Shown piece after piece: positions 35,321-46,190 of a DNA stretch of 64,000 bases (position 1 is its first letter; each line of letters begins with the position of its first letter). A program made the position numbers and the translations under genes. Under the pieces are notes generated by a model. The model worked only from the letters and a program-made list of their open reading frames with translations, did not search any database and was not told the DNA's origin. The DNA is from Paenibacillus sonchi (GTDB lineage Bacteria > Bacillota > Bacilli > Paenibacillales > Paenibacillaceae), in the NCBI RefSeq assembly GCF_016772475.1, contig NZ_CP068595.1:2976001-3040000 (forward strand), given 5' to 3'.

Positions 35321-36930
35321 CTATTTTTTCCCGTCCCGGTATTCCTGCGGCGTGACCCCAAACTGGCGTTTGAATACTTTGATGAAATAGGCAGGGTCCA
35401 TATATCCGATGTCATTGCTGATTTCATACACCTTTTTGCCGGTGGTCTTCAGCATATGGCAGGCACGGTCCATGCGCAGGCGGGAGATATATTCGCTGAT
35501 GCCTTCGCCCGTTTCAATCTTGTAGATTTTGGACAAGTGGGTCGGGTGCAGATTGACATGGTCGGCCAGAACCCGCAAGGAGACATCAAGATGCAGATTC
35601 TTATCCGTAAACTCCTGAATCTTCTTCACGTAGAGGGAACGGATGTCTTTGATCTCGCTGGAGGTTCCCTCTTTCAGCTTGCCGAGCACGCTGAGTGACC
35701 ACACTCTGAGCTTGTTGATAGAGGTAAAAGCTTCCCCGCTCTGCAGCTCTTCAATATCTGTCCCCAGCAGCTTCGCCAGGGTATGTCCATTCCGGTGCGC
35801 CAGATTGGAGAAAGCGGCCGTGATCAAAAATCCGGCCTCCATGCAGTGCTCCCAGGATTCGGGCCATTTCTCATCCAGCTCGGCACAGACATCCATCAGC
35901 TTGGCCCCGGCTGCTTCCCAGTGGCCGGATTCCAGCAGGTTAATCAAGGAAGGCGGGGTGTACAGCGCGTCCAGCGGCCCTTGTTCGGACGGTTCGTGCA
36001 AGTCGCTTACCCTCATGACGAATTCCCGCTCGTCTCCGACAATCTGGCGGAAATAGGATGAAGCCTGGCGGAATTGTTCGGGCAGCTGGTCAGGGAACCT
36101 GAACCATTCCGTGATCACAATCGACAGGGAACCTTTCAGGAATTGCTTTACCTTGTACTGCAGCTGCACGGACAGCTGCTCCAAAAGGCCCTCTGTCCCC
36201 AGGTCTGCGGCTTTTTCCTTCAGCTGCAGCAGAAATACAAGATATCCGTGCTCTTCCTTGACCCCCACACCTCCATACATTCGCCAATGATCTCTTCGGC
36301 CATATTGATAACCGCATATTCAATGAGCGGCTGGCCGTTGTTTTTATATTGTCCGAATTCTTCTTCCAGCCGGACAAGCATCAGTGCACAATCCCCATTG
36401 CGGAAGGGAAGACCGTAATTTTCCAGCTTGCGTTCCCATTCGTCGGCCGGCATCCGTTGGCCCTGCAGGGCACTCAGCAGGAGCTGGCCGCGCAGCAGCG
36501 GCAGATTCTCCCTTAGGGTATATTGGGTCCGTTCCAGGGAGCTGATCAGCTCCCATTCCGCGTTCAATTGTGCAATCGCGGTTTGGACGGCGCCTAACAG
36601 CTCGCTGTCTGTCGGGGGCTTGAGCAGATAATCGACTGCGTTGTGCTGAATGGCGCTTTTGGCGAATTCAAATTCCGAGTGTCCGGATAAGATAATGCAT
36701 TTGATTTTCTTATCCCGTCTCCGTATCCGCTCCATCAGCTCAAGTCCCGTCATTTCAGGCATTTGAATATCAGAGATCACAATGTCTATAGGGTGTGTCT
36801 CAATGATCTGAAGCGCCTCGGAAGCGGAATAAGCCTTGTGTACTTGTTCGATGCCCAGCGTGTGCCAGGGTTTGGTCATGGACAGGTTGTCTACCCAGTG
36901 GGCTTCATCGTCAACAATGATCATTTGCAT
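35321..36930 (-). CDS. YesN-type response regulator (REC + AraC HTH), one-base frameshift near 36264
   Basis: The receiver domain (IIVDDEAHW, Asp in VISDIQMPEMTG, Lys in LLKPPTD) is in one frame; the long linker and C-terminal AraC-type double helix-turn-helix (LADHVNLHPTHLSKIYK, ISNDIGYMDPAYFIKVFKRQFG seen as DPAYFIKVFKRQFG) are in the next. Adding one base to the C5 run at 36262-36266 joins them without loss, giving a protein of about 536 residues, normal for YesN. The ATG at 36930 follows AAGGAG and overlaps the kinase gene end. It should activate the flanking sugar-transport genes. I treat the break as a likely sequencing error. Confidence 0.87.
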
Positions 36931-38744
36931 TTGCGGTGTCTCCTTGTAAGTTAGTGGGCAGAGGCTGCTCTTCCTGGGCCGGAATTTCCCAGACAATTTC
37001 TGTCCGGAAGCCGCCCAGCGGCGATTCTGTGAAATGCAGGGCGGAGTGATTGCCGAACTGGTGAATGAGCCGCTGATTCGTATTCCAAAGACCGCAGCCC
37101 ATCTCCTCCTGCAGCGGCTCCCGCATCTTGCGGTTGAGCGCTTCCTGCTGCTCCGGGCTTAGACCCGGCCCGTCGTCGTCGATATACACCCGGCAGCAGC
37201 AGCCGGAGCACTCGCCGCTGATCCTGATTTCACCGGAGCTGTACGATTTGCCGACCCCGTGGATGACCGAGTTCTCCACAATCGGCTGCAGGAGGAGGCG
37301 GGGATAGAATAACTCAGCATCTCCTGCGGGATATCAATGTGATATTCGATCCGGCCATTGCGCAGCTTCTGGATATCCAGATAGTTGACGAGCAGCCGGA
37401 CTTCATCATCCAACGTGGCGGTGTCCCGCTCCATCCGGGTAGTATAGCGATAGTAGGCGCTAAGATTATAGGCCATCGATACGACAGCTTCTTCATCCTT
37501 CATCTGGGCCATGTTAATAATAAAACCCAGGCAATTGTAGAGAAAATGCGGATTGATCTGAGCTTGAAGCTGCTTAAGGGTGGCTTCCCGGGCCCGGATT
37601 TTTTCGTTGAAGACATTTTCGATGAGATCCTGAATCTGATGGGACATATCATTGAACCGGTAAAAGAGGAACGAAAATTCGTTATGATCCTCCGAGTGAA
37701 GGCGTACGGAGTAGTCGCCCCGCTGCACCCGCCGGAGTCCTTTGATCAGCTTTTTGATGGGCCGCTGCACATTCTGGTAGAGCAGAATAGAGGCCGAAAT
37801 CCCCACAACAAACAGCAGCAGCATGGATACATAGAATAAATTGCGGCTGACGGATATAGGCCCAAGGATGCGGTCGAGCGGCACAACGTCAACCAGATAC
37901 CATTCCAGATATGAGGATTTGACGGAGCTGACCAGATAATTTTTATGTCCCAGACTGATTACATGCTGTGTGCTGCTGTCCGGCGAATGCTTGTCCAGAT
38001 AACCGATCAATTCAGCGGTTAACTTCTGGTCCGCAGTACGGTTCAAAATCGGCGTTTCGCCTTTGTGATAGAAAAACGGATCACCCTGCCCCCCGTTTTA
38101 TACGTATCCAGCATGTTCTGGATATTCTCCGAACTGAAGCTGGCTTCGACCACCAGATCGCTTCCGGTAAGCGTTCCCTGCGGGGCGATAGAATCGCTGT
38201 GGAACCAGTAAAAGGCCTTGGAGCTGCTGGAGGCCCCCGTTCCGTCGTCACTGTAAGTCCATTTGCCGCTCATATTTTGAATCAGGTAATTTTCATCATA
38301 CCCGGTGGGTTTGTCGTAATTGGAAATGACATCCTTGTTCTGCTGGGAATATACAGCGTACCTGGACGGCCAGACGTCGGTTAAGCCTGACTGGAGCATC
38401 ATCTTCTCCTGAATGACAAAACGGGTCTGCATACGGTCATAGCGGTCCTCCCAGATGCCCAGGCCGTTGAATTTCCGCACATTCGGATCCCTGGAGAACA
38501 CCACGCTGAAATCCATCATCTGGTTGATCCGCGAATCAATCTGGCTGGACAAAAAAGTGAGCTGTTTGGTGTTGGACTCCTGCAGCTCTTTGCTGACCAC
38601 ATCGAAGGTGACGTTGTTTGAATACGTATACACAATAATGATCGGCACAAACAGCACGATAATCAAACTGTTCATTTTGGCGAATAAACTGAATCTGCTC
38701 CAGGATCTTTCTTTCACGAACATAAAAGCTTGGCTGAAACCCAT
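36911..38744 (-). CDS. YesM-type sensor histidine kinase, two one-base frameshifts
   Basis: The kinase has an N-terminal membrane segment, a large dCache-like extracellular sensor, a second TM (LLLFVVGISASILLY), HAMP, the His_kinase box INPHFLYN, the N box IVENSVIHG and the G box DDGPGLS. It is split into three frames. One break is in the C6 run at 38089-38094, the other in the G4 run at 37300-37303; adding one base to each restores a protein of about 612 residues, normal for YesM. The ATG at 38744 follows GGGGGGAC. It pairs with the YesN regulator and probably senses an extracellular carbohydrate. Confidence 0.86.
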
Positions 38745-38888
38745 TTTTGTCCCCCCAGACAATGCCCCTAATAAATCCCTATGTGAGCCTAACAAAGTAA
38801 TATAGTCAAAGCTCAGAAATGCTTGCTACTATTTATATCAGAGATTCATACAACACACAAAATAATTTTTTGAAAGCGGGAGAGAGCG

Positions 38889-39839
38889 ATGGAAGCTAAC
38901 ACTATACAGCAGGTGAATCCTGGAAAACCGCTGCGCCAATCGAGGAAAAAGAAGGTTAAGCAGCCGTGGATGCTCCACCTTATGGTGCTGCCGGCGGCGG
39001 TTATGGTGTTTATATTTTCTTATATTCCCATGGGTGGAATTCTTATGGCCTTTCAGGATTATAAGCCGAAGCCCGGATTATTTGGCTCTCCTTGGGTAGG
39101 ACTGAAACATTTCGAATACATGTGGCAGAACGATTATTTCCTGCAGATAACCTGGAATACACTGTTCTTCGCCGGCACTAAAATAATCATGAACCTGATT
39201 ATCCCGTTCTTCTTCGCGCTGCTGCTCAATGAGGTCAGAAAAATGGCGCTCAAAAGAACCATCCAGACACTGGTCTATCTGCCGCACTTTCTGTCCTGGG
39301 TTACCCTTTCGGGGATTCTGATTGATATGCTTGCCCAGACGGGGCTCATCAACCAGTTCATTTCCAGTGTTTTCGGCATAAAGCCGATTTTCTTCCTGGG
39401 CGACGGCAGCTGGTTCCGGTTCACAATCATTTTCAGTGATGTCTGGAAGGAATTCGGATTCAACATGATTATCTTCCTGGCCGCACTGTCCGGGATCAGT
39501 CCCTCCCTGTACGAAGCTGCGGAAGTGGACGGGGCGGGGCGCTGGAAGCAGACGATCTATATTACCATTCCGGCGTTGATCCCGATTGCCATTGTGGTAG
39601 CCACCCTGGCACTGGGCAACGTGCTGAACGCGAACTTTGACCAGGTGTTCAACCTGTACAGCCCTTTGATCTATCAGCAAGGCGATATTATTGACACGTT
39701 TGTCTACAGAGAAGGTCTTCTCAGCGGACAGTTCAGCTTTGCTACAGCCGTGAATTTGTTCAAATCGGCGATAAGCTTAATTCTGATCGTGATCTCCTAC
39801 CGGCTGGCGTACCGTTTTGCCGGCTACAGAATCTTCTAG
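38889..39839 (+). CDS. Sugar ABC transporter permease 1 (LplB type)
   Basis: The 316-residue protein has six predicted membrane segments after a basic N-terminus and the inner-membrane transporter motif EAAEVDGAGRWKQ with the glycine, where the ATPase docks. It belongs to the LplB/YtcP-type CUT1 permeases used with LipO-class binding proteins. It starts with ATG after GGGAGAG, is divergent from the YesM gene and is followed 15 bp later by the second permease. Confidence 0.92.
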   Translation: MEANTIQQVNPGKPLRQSRKKKVKQPWMLHLMVLPAAVMVFIFSYIPMGGILMAFQDYKPKPGLFGSPWVGLKHFEYMWQNDYFLQITWNTLFFAGTKIIMNLIIPFFFALLLNEVRKMALKRTIQTLVYLPHFLSWVTLSGILIDMLAQTGLINQFISSVFGIKPIFFLGDGSWFRFTIIFSDVWKEFGFNMIIFLAALSGISPSLYEAAEVDGAGRWKQTIYITIPALIPIAIVVATLALGNVLNANFDQVFNLYSPLIYQQGDIIDTFVYREGLLSGQFSFATAVNLFKSAISLILIVISYRLAYRFAGYRIF

Positions 39840-39854
39840 AAAGGAGGACATCCC

Positions 39855-40727
39855 ATGTATCACAAAACAGTGTCCTACCGCGTATTCAGCGTATTCAATA
39901 ATGTCTTCCTGACGCTTATTTCCGTGCTGTGCCTGCTTCCGCTCTTTCATCTGCTGATGGTGTCCCTCAGCTCAACGGCTCCGGCCAATGCCGGGCTGGT
40001 GACCTTTTGGCCGATCGGCTTCACCCTTGAAGCCTATGCAAAAACGTTTGACAACGCCAACTTTCTCTCCTCCCTGTGGGTGTCGGTAGAACGGACCGTG
40101 CTGGGAACGGCAATGGCTTTGGTGGTGAACACCATTGCTGCCTATGCACTCTCCAAGGAAACGCATGTTTTCCGGGCACGCAATATTTACCTTTGGTATT
40201 TTGTCATCACGATGCTGTTCAGCGGGGGCCTGATTCCCGGCTACATCCTGATTCTGAAGCTTGGGCTGATGGATTCCCTGATGGCGCTGATCCTTCCGGG
40301 ACTGGTAGCGGTCTTCAATATCATCCTGCTGCTGAATTTCTTCCGGACGGTGCCCAAGGATCTCGAAGAAGCCGCCTTTATTGACGGGGCAGGCCATTTC
40401 CGGACCTTTTACAGCGTCTACCTGCCGGTCTCCATGCCCGTGCTGGCTACGGTCTCCTTATTCATTATGGTTGGACATTGGAATGCATATTTTGACGGGA
40501 TTATCTATATCAAGGATGCCTCCAAGCTCCCGCTGGCGACCTTTATGCAGACCATTATCGTGCAGGCCGACATGACAAAGCTTGATCCGGCTGCCGTAGC
40601 CAATCTGTCGCAGCGTACCATCCGGGCGTCGCAGATCTTTATCAGCGCTTTGCCGATCCTGCTGGTCTATCCTTTTTTACAGCGGTATTTCGTAACCGGG
40701 ATTGTGGTCGGTGCTGTAAAAGAATAG
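39855..40727 (+). CDS. Sugar ABC transporter permease 2 (LplC/YtcP type)
   Basis: The 290-residue protein has six membrane segments and the EAA loop EEAAFIDGAGHFRTF. It pairs with the upstream permease to form the CUT1 channel. The start follows AAGGAGG. Together with the binding lipoprotein and YesMN this forms a complete regulated import system except for the ATPase. Confidence 0.92.
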   Translation: MYHKTVSYRVFSVFNNVFLTLISVLCLLPLFHLLMVSLSSTAPANAGLVTFWPIGFTLEAYAKTFDNANFLSSLWVSVERTVLGTAMALVVNTIAAYALSKETHVFRARNIYLWYFVITMLFSGGLIPGYILILKLGLMDSLMALILPGLVAVFNIILLLNFFRTVPKDLEEAAFIDGAGHFRTFYSVYLPVSMPVLATVSLFIMVGHWNAYFDGIIYIKDASKLPLATFMQTIIVQADMTKLDPAAVANLSQRTIRASQIFISALPILLVYPFLQRYFVTGIVVGAVKE

Positions 40728-40782
40728 CCGGACCTGCAAAAGGGTCTGCCTCTATAAGGCACATACAAAAAGGCACATACAA

Positions 40783-40823
40783 AGAAGCCGATACTTCCTT
40801 CACAAGGAGCATCGGCTTTTTTG
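40783..40823 (+). terminator. Terminator of permease operon
   Basis: Arms AGCCGATACTTCCTT and AAGGAGCATCGGCT enclose a CAC loop and are followed by TTTTTTG. Confidence 0.85.
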
Positions 40824-40883
40824 TTATTGTTCAGGAAATTATGATTTCCTGTTTTTCTAACCAGCGTTTGCAGGTGAGTAGTG

Positions 40884-41070
40884 CTAGTTGGAAAAAGGGA
40901 ACTTATTTCCCCGAAAAATCAACAATTGTGAGATTTAAGTGGAAAAAGGGAGCTTAATTGGGCACTTTTTCCTCGTCAGGAGTGAAATGAACTGAATTAG
41001 TTATCCTTTTTCCACTTAACCTGCGGAGAACAGGGTACCCGGGCAAATTAGTTACCCTTTTTCCACTTAG
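40884..41070. repeat. Dispersed intergenic repeat, copy 3 of 3
   Basis: Two forward words (AGTTGGAAAAAGGGAACTTA and AAGTGGAAAAAGGGAGCTTA) and two inverted ends (TATCCTTTTTCCACTT, TTACCCTTTTTCCACTT) are present, in the same order and spacing as copy 1 at 4554. The remaining 70 bp before 41144 hold nothing recognisable. Confidence 0.7.
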
Positions 41071-41143
41071 GCTCGGAGTACAAAAGTAGGAGGGAAGACT
41101 TAAGTCTACTTTTTCATAGTGTTGAGAAATACCATATCCCCTT

Positions 41144-42933
41144 TTATGGGTTAGGGATTGGATTCATACTCCCCAATGATTCTACTATAAATACAGGCAC
41201 GTACTCCTCCCCGGCATCGGTCCCCGCATAATCATAGCCGTACTGGAACTGGCCGGTAGCTAAGGCGGGCCCGGTAACGGTACCCACATTTCCCTGCAGC
41301 GCCAGATAGCGCCCGCCCGCGGCGGCCACAGGTCTGCCGGTGGAATCAATATAAATATCAACCTGCAGGTTTACGGTCTCCAGGGGTGAAGCTCCAGCTC
41401 AGAGGCGTCGATTAGCGGATACTCCTGATAGATTTCAGCAAATTGGTAGACCCCATTCGTCTGGCGGTATATGGCAGTCTGGCCCTCTGAACCATCTCCC
41501 AGATCCGCATTGGCGACACGGATGGAAGCATCATCCGGCTGCAGCTTGTAGCTGCTGCCGGCAAACGAGAAGAGCAGGGAGATTCCTTCAGGCTTGATGG
41601 TATAGGCCGCGAACGAAGTCCGCTGATCTTCGCGGCTGCCTTCAGCGACCACAACCGGGACTCCGGCAAGGGCGGAGAGCTGGTCGTCAAAAGCGAGGCG
41701 GATCAGCTTCTCAAAGCCCGGAATAATCTCTCCGGACCTTGTAGTCACGGCCCCGTTTTCACCCATGTCCGCATAGTACAGCTGTCCGCTGCTGTCCGTT
41801 CCGGCAACAGCGAGTCTGGCCCCGTATTTCCCTCTGACAGAAGTGGTCAAGACATATTTGCCCGGCGTTTCCCCGCCGGGAAGAAGCCGCACAGGCTCGG
41901 CGACATTCCAGGCGAGCTGTGCGGCGGCAATTTCTGCCGTTGTGTCCTGAAGCGGGGCCAGGTCGCTATAGCGCTGGATAGCCTCGGCGTACCCGCCGCT
42001 GCGTACCAGCCTTGCGGCGCTGCGGAGCAGCTTCGCGGAGGTGCTGTCGATCAGGGACAGCACCTTGGAAGAAGCCAGGCCAGCCGAAGCGGCATATTTG
42101 CGGTACGCCGCAGCATGAGCGGAGAAGGCGGCAATCTGATCGCCGTCTATATCTTTGCTGAGGATAAGCTTGGCGCTCTTCTCGATCTGGCTGGCTATCC
42201 AGGGAGCCGTATAGCTGTGGCTGCTGTAGGCATCGGCAAGGGACAAGGCGTAATCCAGCATGGGGGAGAAGCTGCCCGCTGCTGCAAGCGCCTTAAGCCG
42301 CGCGGTGTCATAGGCCTTGAACTCCGAAGCCAGCAGCTCTTTCTTAGCATCCGCCCCCCCTAAATAGACATCGGGAATGCGCAGCAGGTTCCATTTGAAG
42401 CTGTCTCCGTCATTAACGGCGTTGCTGCTGCCGCTCCGCCCCGCCGCCAGCTCGGCCAGAAACTGCGCCTTGAATTGCTGGAAGCCCGTCCCGAGCTGGC
42501 CGGAAATGCCTGAATCCGCCGACAGCTGGCGATAATAGGATTCATAGGGACCGCCGGATTTCATATATTGGCTTTTCAGGCTCAACAGGGAGGCATAGCT
42601 CTCCATGAAGCCGCCAAAATCTTTGGTGATCAGCTGGTCTTTAATTTTCAGCTTAAGCAGTCCCAGCCCGCTGCGGATGGCTGTGATCGGTGCCAGCTCC
42701 TGCAGCCTTGCGGCGATCTCCGCTTCCTTGTAATGAAAGGAAGCGTTCGTTTGCGCCAGCCGGTACTGATTTTCGGCGGCGATCAGATCACCTGCGGCGT
42801 AGAGCCGTCCGGCTTCGTGCACTGCCCCGATCTTGCTGTGGAGCCTGATGCCCTTCTGCCCCAGCAGGACCAGCATCAATATACACAAAATGATCATAAT
42901 ATTCCGCAGGGATAAGGCTTGTTTGATCGTCAT
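41144..42933 (-). CDS. Membrane-anchored protein of unknown function (about 596 aa), one frameshift
   Basis: One N-terminal membrane segment (IMIILCILMLVLLG) is followed by helical, TPR-like sequence (YAAGDLIAAENQYRLA, then long amphipathic helices) and a beta-rich C-terminal third (YVLTTSVRGKYGARLAV, VPVVVAEGS). As read it stops at 41371; adding one base to the G4 run at 41383-41386 continues the frame to 41144, adding a glycine-rich ending (AAAGGRYLALQGNVG). The ATG at 42933 follows AAGGGG. By the positive-inside rule the bulk lies outside the membrane. It is last in the leftward arm of the vWA/tubulin island. I do not recognise the family. Confidence 0.7.
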
Positions 42934-42989
42934 ATTATAGTAGCCCCTTTGTAAATTACAGTACATGTGTCCGGCTTGCAGTACTCTAT

Positions 42990-43919
42990 TTAAAAATCGG
43001 GGTCCCAGCGGTATTTGGCTTCGCGGACTTCCGCCACTTTGAGATTCAGGCCATTCCAGGCCTCGTACGGACTGGCGTCTATCATTCTGGACAACCGCAG
43101 AAAACGGTCCTTGGGCAGGTCGGCTACGTATCTTCCGATCATGCCGGAGTAGAGCAGCGCGTAACGTTTTAACCGCACAGCTGCTCCGGCCACCGCAGTC
43201 AGAATCGCTGCCCCTTTGTCCATTTGAAGAATCTGTACTTCATAGGTTTTGACATAGCGTAATGTGCGGTCCTTGATAAGCTCGGGCCGCACTTTGGCAA
43301 TCTCGCCGATATATTCGGCCAGCAGCGGTTCGAAATCCTTGAGCAGCAGCTGCTCCAGCTCCAGCTGCATGTCCTTGCGCAGCTGGAAGCCGTGGAGCAG
43401 CGCAATGCGCTGGCGGGAGACCCGGTCGCCGCGCAGCAGAATGGAGATTTCGCGCAGCTTCTCGTAGGCCAGCACGTCGTTCTCGCGCAGAACGGATACC
43501 GCCTCCTGGCGGTTGATCTCCAGGCCGTCCCGGATGCTGTCGATGCTGCGGCCAAGCAGCGCATTCAGCGCATACAGATTTTCGTTCTGGCGCACTTTAC
43601 GCTGCGTAAGGAAGAGCAGTCCGGCCAGCACGATTCCGCCGGCCCCGCACAGCGCCATCTGCTGCAGGCTTTGGCCGAAATAGACCGCCGCCAAAGTCAG
43701 CAGGAGGATGAACAGGAGCCGGGTATGCATTTTGCGTCCGGCAAGGGCAGCGGCGTGCTGCTCTACTGCTGTCAGGGCTGCACGTCCGCATTGGCCGCAC
43801 CTGTCTTCACTGAGTGCGGTATAACGGCCGCAGCGGCGGCAGATGCGCAGCTTGTCATAGGCATACCGCGGAGTCTTGAACGGCCGGAACGTCACGGGTT
43901 TCTTGTTATTGACGGGCAT
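42990..43919 (-). CDS. Zinc-ribbon membrane protein of unknown function (309 aa)
   Basis: An N-terminal zinc ribbon with two CxxC pairs (CRRC and CGQC, 11 residues between) precedes two membrane segments at about residues 67-84 and 87-103, with a long charged helical cytoplasmic part after them. Both soluble parts should be inside the cell. The start ATG overlaps the stop region of a 50-residue membrane protein gene by 14 bp, so the two are translated together. It is in the leftward arm of the vWA/tubulin island. No family name is known to me. Confidence 0.7.
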   Translation of the reverse strand: MPVNNKKPVTFRPFKTPRYAYDKLRICRRCGRYTALSEDRCGQCGRAALTAVEQHAAALAGRKMHTRLLFILLLTLAAVYFGQSLQQMALCGAGGIVLAGLLFLTQRKVRQNENLYALNALLGRSIDSIRDGLEINRQEAVSVLRENDVLAYEKLREISILLRGDRVSRQRIALLHGFQLRKDMQLELEQLLLKDFEPLLAEYIGEIAKVRPELIKDRTLRYVKTYEVQILQMDKGAAILTAVAGAAVRLKRYALLYSGMIGRYVADLPKDRFLRLSRMIDASPYEAWNGLNLKVAEVREAKYRWDPDF

Positions 43920-44058
43920 GGTCGCCTCCGTTCAGCGCAGCCAGCAGGCGCTCATCAATGTCATCACGGGTCAGCGGCTTGCGCTGGCGTGAAGCATAAA
44001 TGAGAATCTGAATGACAGCATAAAGAAACGAAATCCCGAGAATGGCGTATGAAATCAT
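43906..44058 (-). CDS. Small membrane protein (50 aa)
   Basis: The ATG at 44058 has AAAGGAAGAG five bases upstream. The peptide has one N-terminal membrane segment (YAILGISFLYAVIQILIYA) and a charged tail (RQRKPLTRDDIDERLLAAL). Its stop overlaps the start of the zinc-ribbon gene, a sign of coupled translation and of real coding. It is the first gene of the leftward arm. Its short length would hide it from most gene finders. Confidence 0.7.
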   Translation of the reverse strand: MISYAILGISFLYAVIQILIYASRQRKPLTRDDIDERLLAALNGGDHARQ

Positions 44059-44354
44059 GGAACTCTTCCTTTCTTCTTGGCAGCATGGCGGCCCGGGGTA
44101 CGGTGATTAGCCCTGGGATGGCAGGGCGGCAGCAATGCAAACAACGTTTTTATCAAATTTTCAGGAACGTAGTCTATACTTAAGCTGTTGAATGCATTCC
44201 AGAATAACGGCGCTTGGAGCAGTCCCGGTCGTGCGGTCCTAAAGTTGAAGTTTACAAGGTTTAATTATATCATAATGGCATGCTATTGACAGAATTTAGC
44301 TATACTGAGACTCTGCCGTATCTGCCCTAATTTAACACAAGAGGAGCCCTATCT
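44059..44354. promoter_or_regulatory. Divergent control region of the vWA/tubulin island
   Basis: This 296 bp region separates the two arms of the island and must hold promoters for both. AT-rich tracts with TTTACA and CATAAT/TATCAT-like words occur at 44250-44280 and TTGACA at 44287-44292, but no box pair has good spacing. Confidence 0.35.
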
Positions 44355-46178
44355 ATGCTTCGTACACTATTTAATCATTTTAAGACAGCCCAGAAGATAA
44401 TGCGGCCTATAGTTCTGCTGCTGCTGGTATTGTGCATTTCGGCGGCGCCGTTTGCGGGCGGAACAGCAAGCGCAGCATCGCCCGCGCCCTCTCATATTGA
44501 CGCTGTGCTGCTGATTGATGTCAGCAACTCCATGAATAAGAGTGACAAGAACAATATCGCGGGTGAAGCGATGAAAATGTTCATAGATATGCTGTCGGCG
44601 CAAGGGGATAAGGTCGGAATTGTGGCCTACACCGACAAGGTCCAGCGGGAGAAGGCGCTGCTGCAGATTGGCTCTGCCGCCGACAAGCAGGATTTGAAGG
44701 ACTTCATTGACGGCCTGGACCGGGGAGCCTACACGGATATTGCCGTCGGGATGGAAGAGGCCGTGAAGGTGCTGGAGAACGGCAGCGATCCGGGGCATGA
44801 GCCGATGATCGTGATGCTGGCGGACGGCAACAATGACCTTAATGAAGCAACCGGCCGTACACAGAGCCAGTCGGACCAGGAACTGGATGCTGCGGTGGAA
44901 ACGGCCAAGCAGAAGGGGTATCCGGTCTACACGATCGGGCTGAACGCCGACGGCAAGCTGAACAAGGAAATTCTGGCCGATCTGTCCAATAAAACGTCCG
45001 GCAAGGCGTTCACCACCGATTCGGCGGATGATCTGCCGCAGATTCTCAGTGAAATTTTTGCCGACCATTTGAAGCTGAAGGTTGTTCCGGTGCAGTCCAT
45101 TACGGCGAATGGCAGCTACCAGGAGGTCACCGTCAATGTACCCAACAGCAGTGTGCTGGAGGCCAATATATCCATTATGTCGGCGAAGCCTGTTACCGCC
45201 AAGCTGACAGACCCGTCCGGGAAGGAAGCGGCTATCCCCTCGAACGATGTGCTGCTCTCCAAATCCAGCACCTACAGCCTGATCAAGCTGCTGTCGCCGG
45301 AGCAGGGGGACTGGAAGCTTCAGGTGAAGGGCGTGCCGAAGGACAAAATCGATATCAATCTCGTGTTCAACTATGATCTGGAGCTGAAGCTGGACGCGCT
45401 CCAGTCCAAGACTTACAAAAAGGGGGATACCGTAGAAATTTCCTCCCACCTGTACAGCAATGGGGCCCAGGTAACGCTCAGCAACTTATATCAGGATATG
45501 AAGGCGGTGCTGCTCGCGACAGATACCGATACAGGGAAGGTTCAGGAGCTTCCGATGGATAACTCCGGTGCGGTGTTCAAGGGCTCTTTTGAGATTGCGG
45601 AGAGCCATAATTATAAGCTGAAGGTGCGGGCGGAGGAGAGCAGCTTCTACCGCGAAAGCGATGTGCTTACGATCAATGCCAAGACGGGAGCGGTGGCCAC
45701 AAGCACCAGCAAGCCAGCTGGAGCAGGGGGCGCTGAGCCGGCACAGGATAAGTCTTCATCCAAAACTCTCTATTATATAATTGGCGGCATTGTGCTGGTA
45801 TTGGCGGCGGCTGTGGTGTTGTGGCTGCTGCGCCAAAAATCAAACCGCGGCTTTGTCGGGCAGATGGTAGTGGAAGTGCTGGACGGCAACACTGGCGAGA
45901 AGACCTATCCGCAGTACAAGAAGCTGGCGGCCTTCCGCGGCAAATTCACACTCCACCAGCTGCTGCAGCTGGCACCGGAGCTGAAAGAGAGCGAGAAGCT
46001 TGTATTCACTCCGGGCAAAAATGACCGCCTGATGCTGCGCGGCAGCGAAGAAATATCTGTTGAACGGTCCGGACGTGTGGTCGATACGGCGCGCGGTCTG
46101 GAGCTGAAGAGCGGCGACCGCATATCCGTGGCGCTGCAGACAGTAGACAAGACCATTTTACTTGAGTATTTGATATAA
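44355..46178 (+). CDS. Secreted, membrane-tethered von Willebrand A protein
   Basis: A signal peptide (cleavage likely after ASA near residue 40) leads to a vWA domain with an intact metal site: DVSNSMNKSD supplies the DxSxS motif, with Thr in AYTDIAVGM and Asp in MLADGNND completing it. Beta-sandwich sequence follows, then one membrane segment (IIGGIVLVLAAAVVLWLL) and a cytoplasmic C-terminal domain of about 115 residues. The vWA part is thus outside and the last domain inside. vWA domains bind partner proteins through the metal. The gene begins the rightward arm and is followed 12 bp later by the tubulin-like gene. Confidence 0.9.
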   Translation: MLRTLFNHFKTAQKIMRPIVLLLLVLCISAAPFAGGTASAASPAPSHIDAVLLIDVSNSMNKSDKNNIAGEAMKMFIDMLSAQGDKVGIVAYTDKVQREKALLQIGSAADKQDLKDFIDGLDRGAYTDIAVGMEEAVKVLENGSDPGHEPMIVMLADGNNDLNEATGRTQSQSDQELDAAVETAKQKGYPVYTIGLNADGKLNKEILADLSNKTSGKAFTTDSADDLPQILSEIFADHLKLKVVPVQSITANGSYQEVTVNVPNSSVLEANISIMSAKPVTAKLTDPSGKEAAIPSNDVLLSKSSTYSLIKLLSPEQGDWKLQVKGVPKDKIDINLVFNYDLELKLDALQSKTYKKGDTVEISSHLYSNGAQVTLSNLYQDMKAVLLATDTDTGKVQELPMDNSGAVFKGSFEIAESHNYKLKVRAEESSFYRESDVLTINAKTGAVATSTSKPAGAGGAEPAQDKSSSKTLYYIIGGIVLVLAAAVVLWLLRQKSNRGFVGQMVVEVLDGNTGEKTYPQYKKLAAFRGKFTLHQLLQLAPELKESEKLVFTPGKNDRLMLRGSEEISVERSGRVVDTARGLELKSGDRISVALQTVDKTILLEYLI

Positions 46179-46190
46179 GGGGGAGCACTC

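Noticed and set aside
36090..36377. Small separate genes between the two parts of the YesN regulator
   Set aside because: They are shadows of the frame-broken regulator; one added base joins the real parts.
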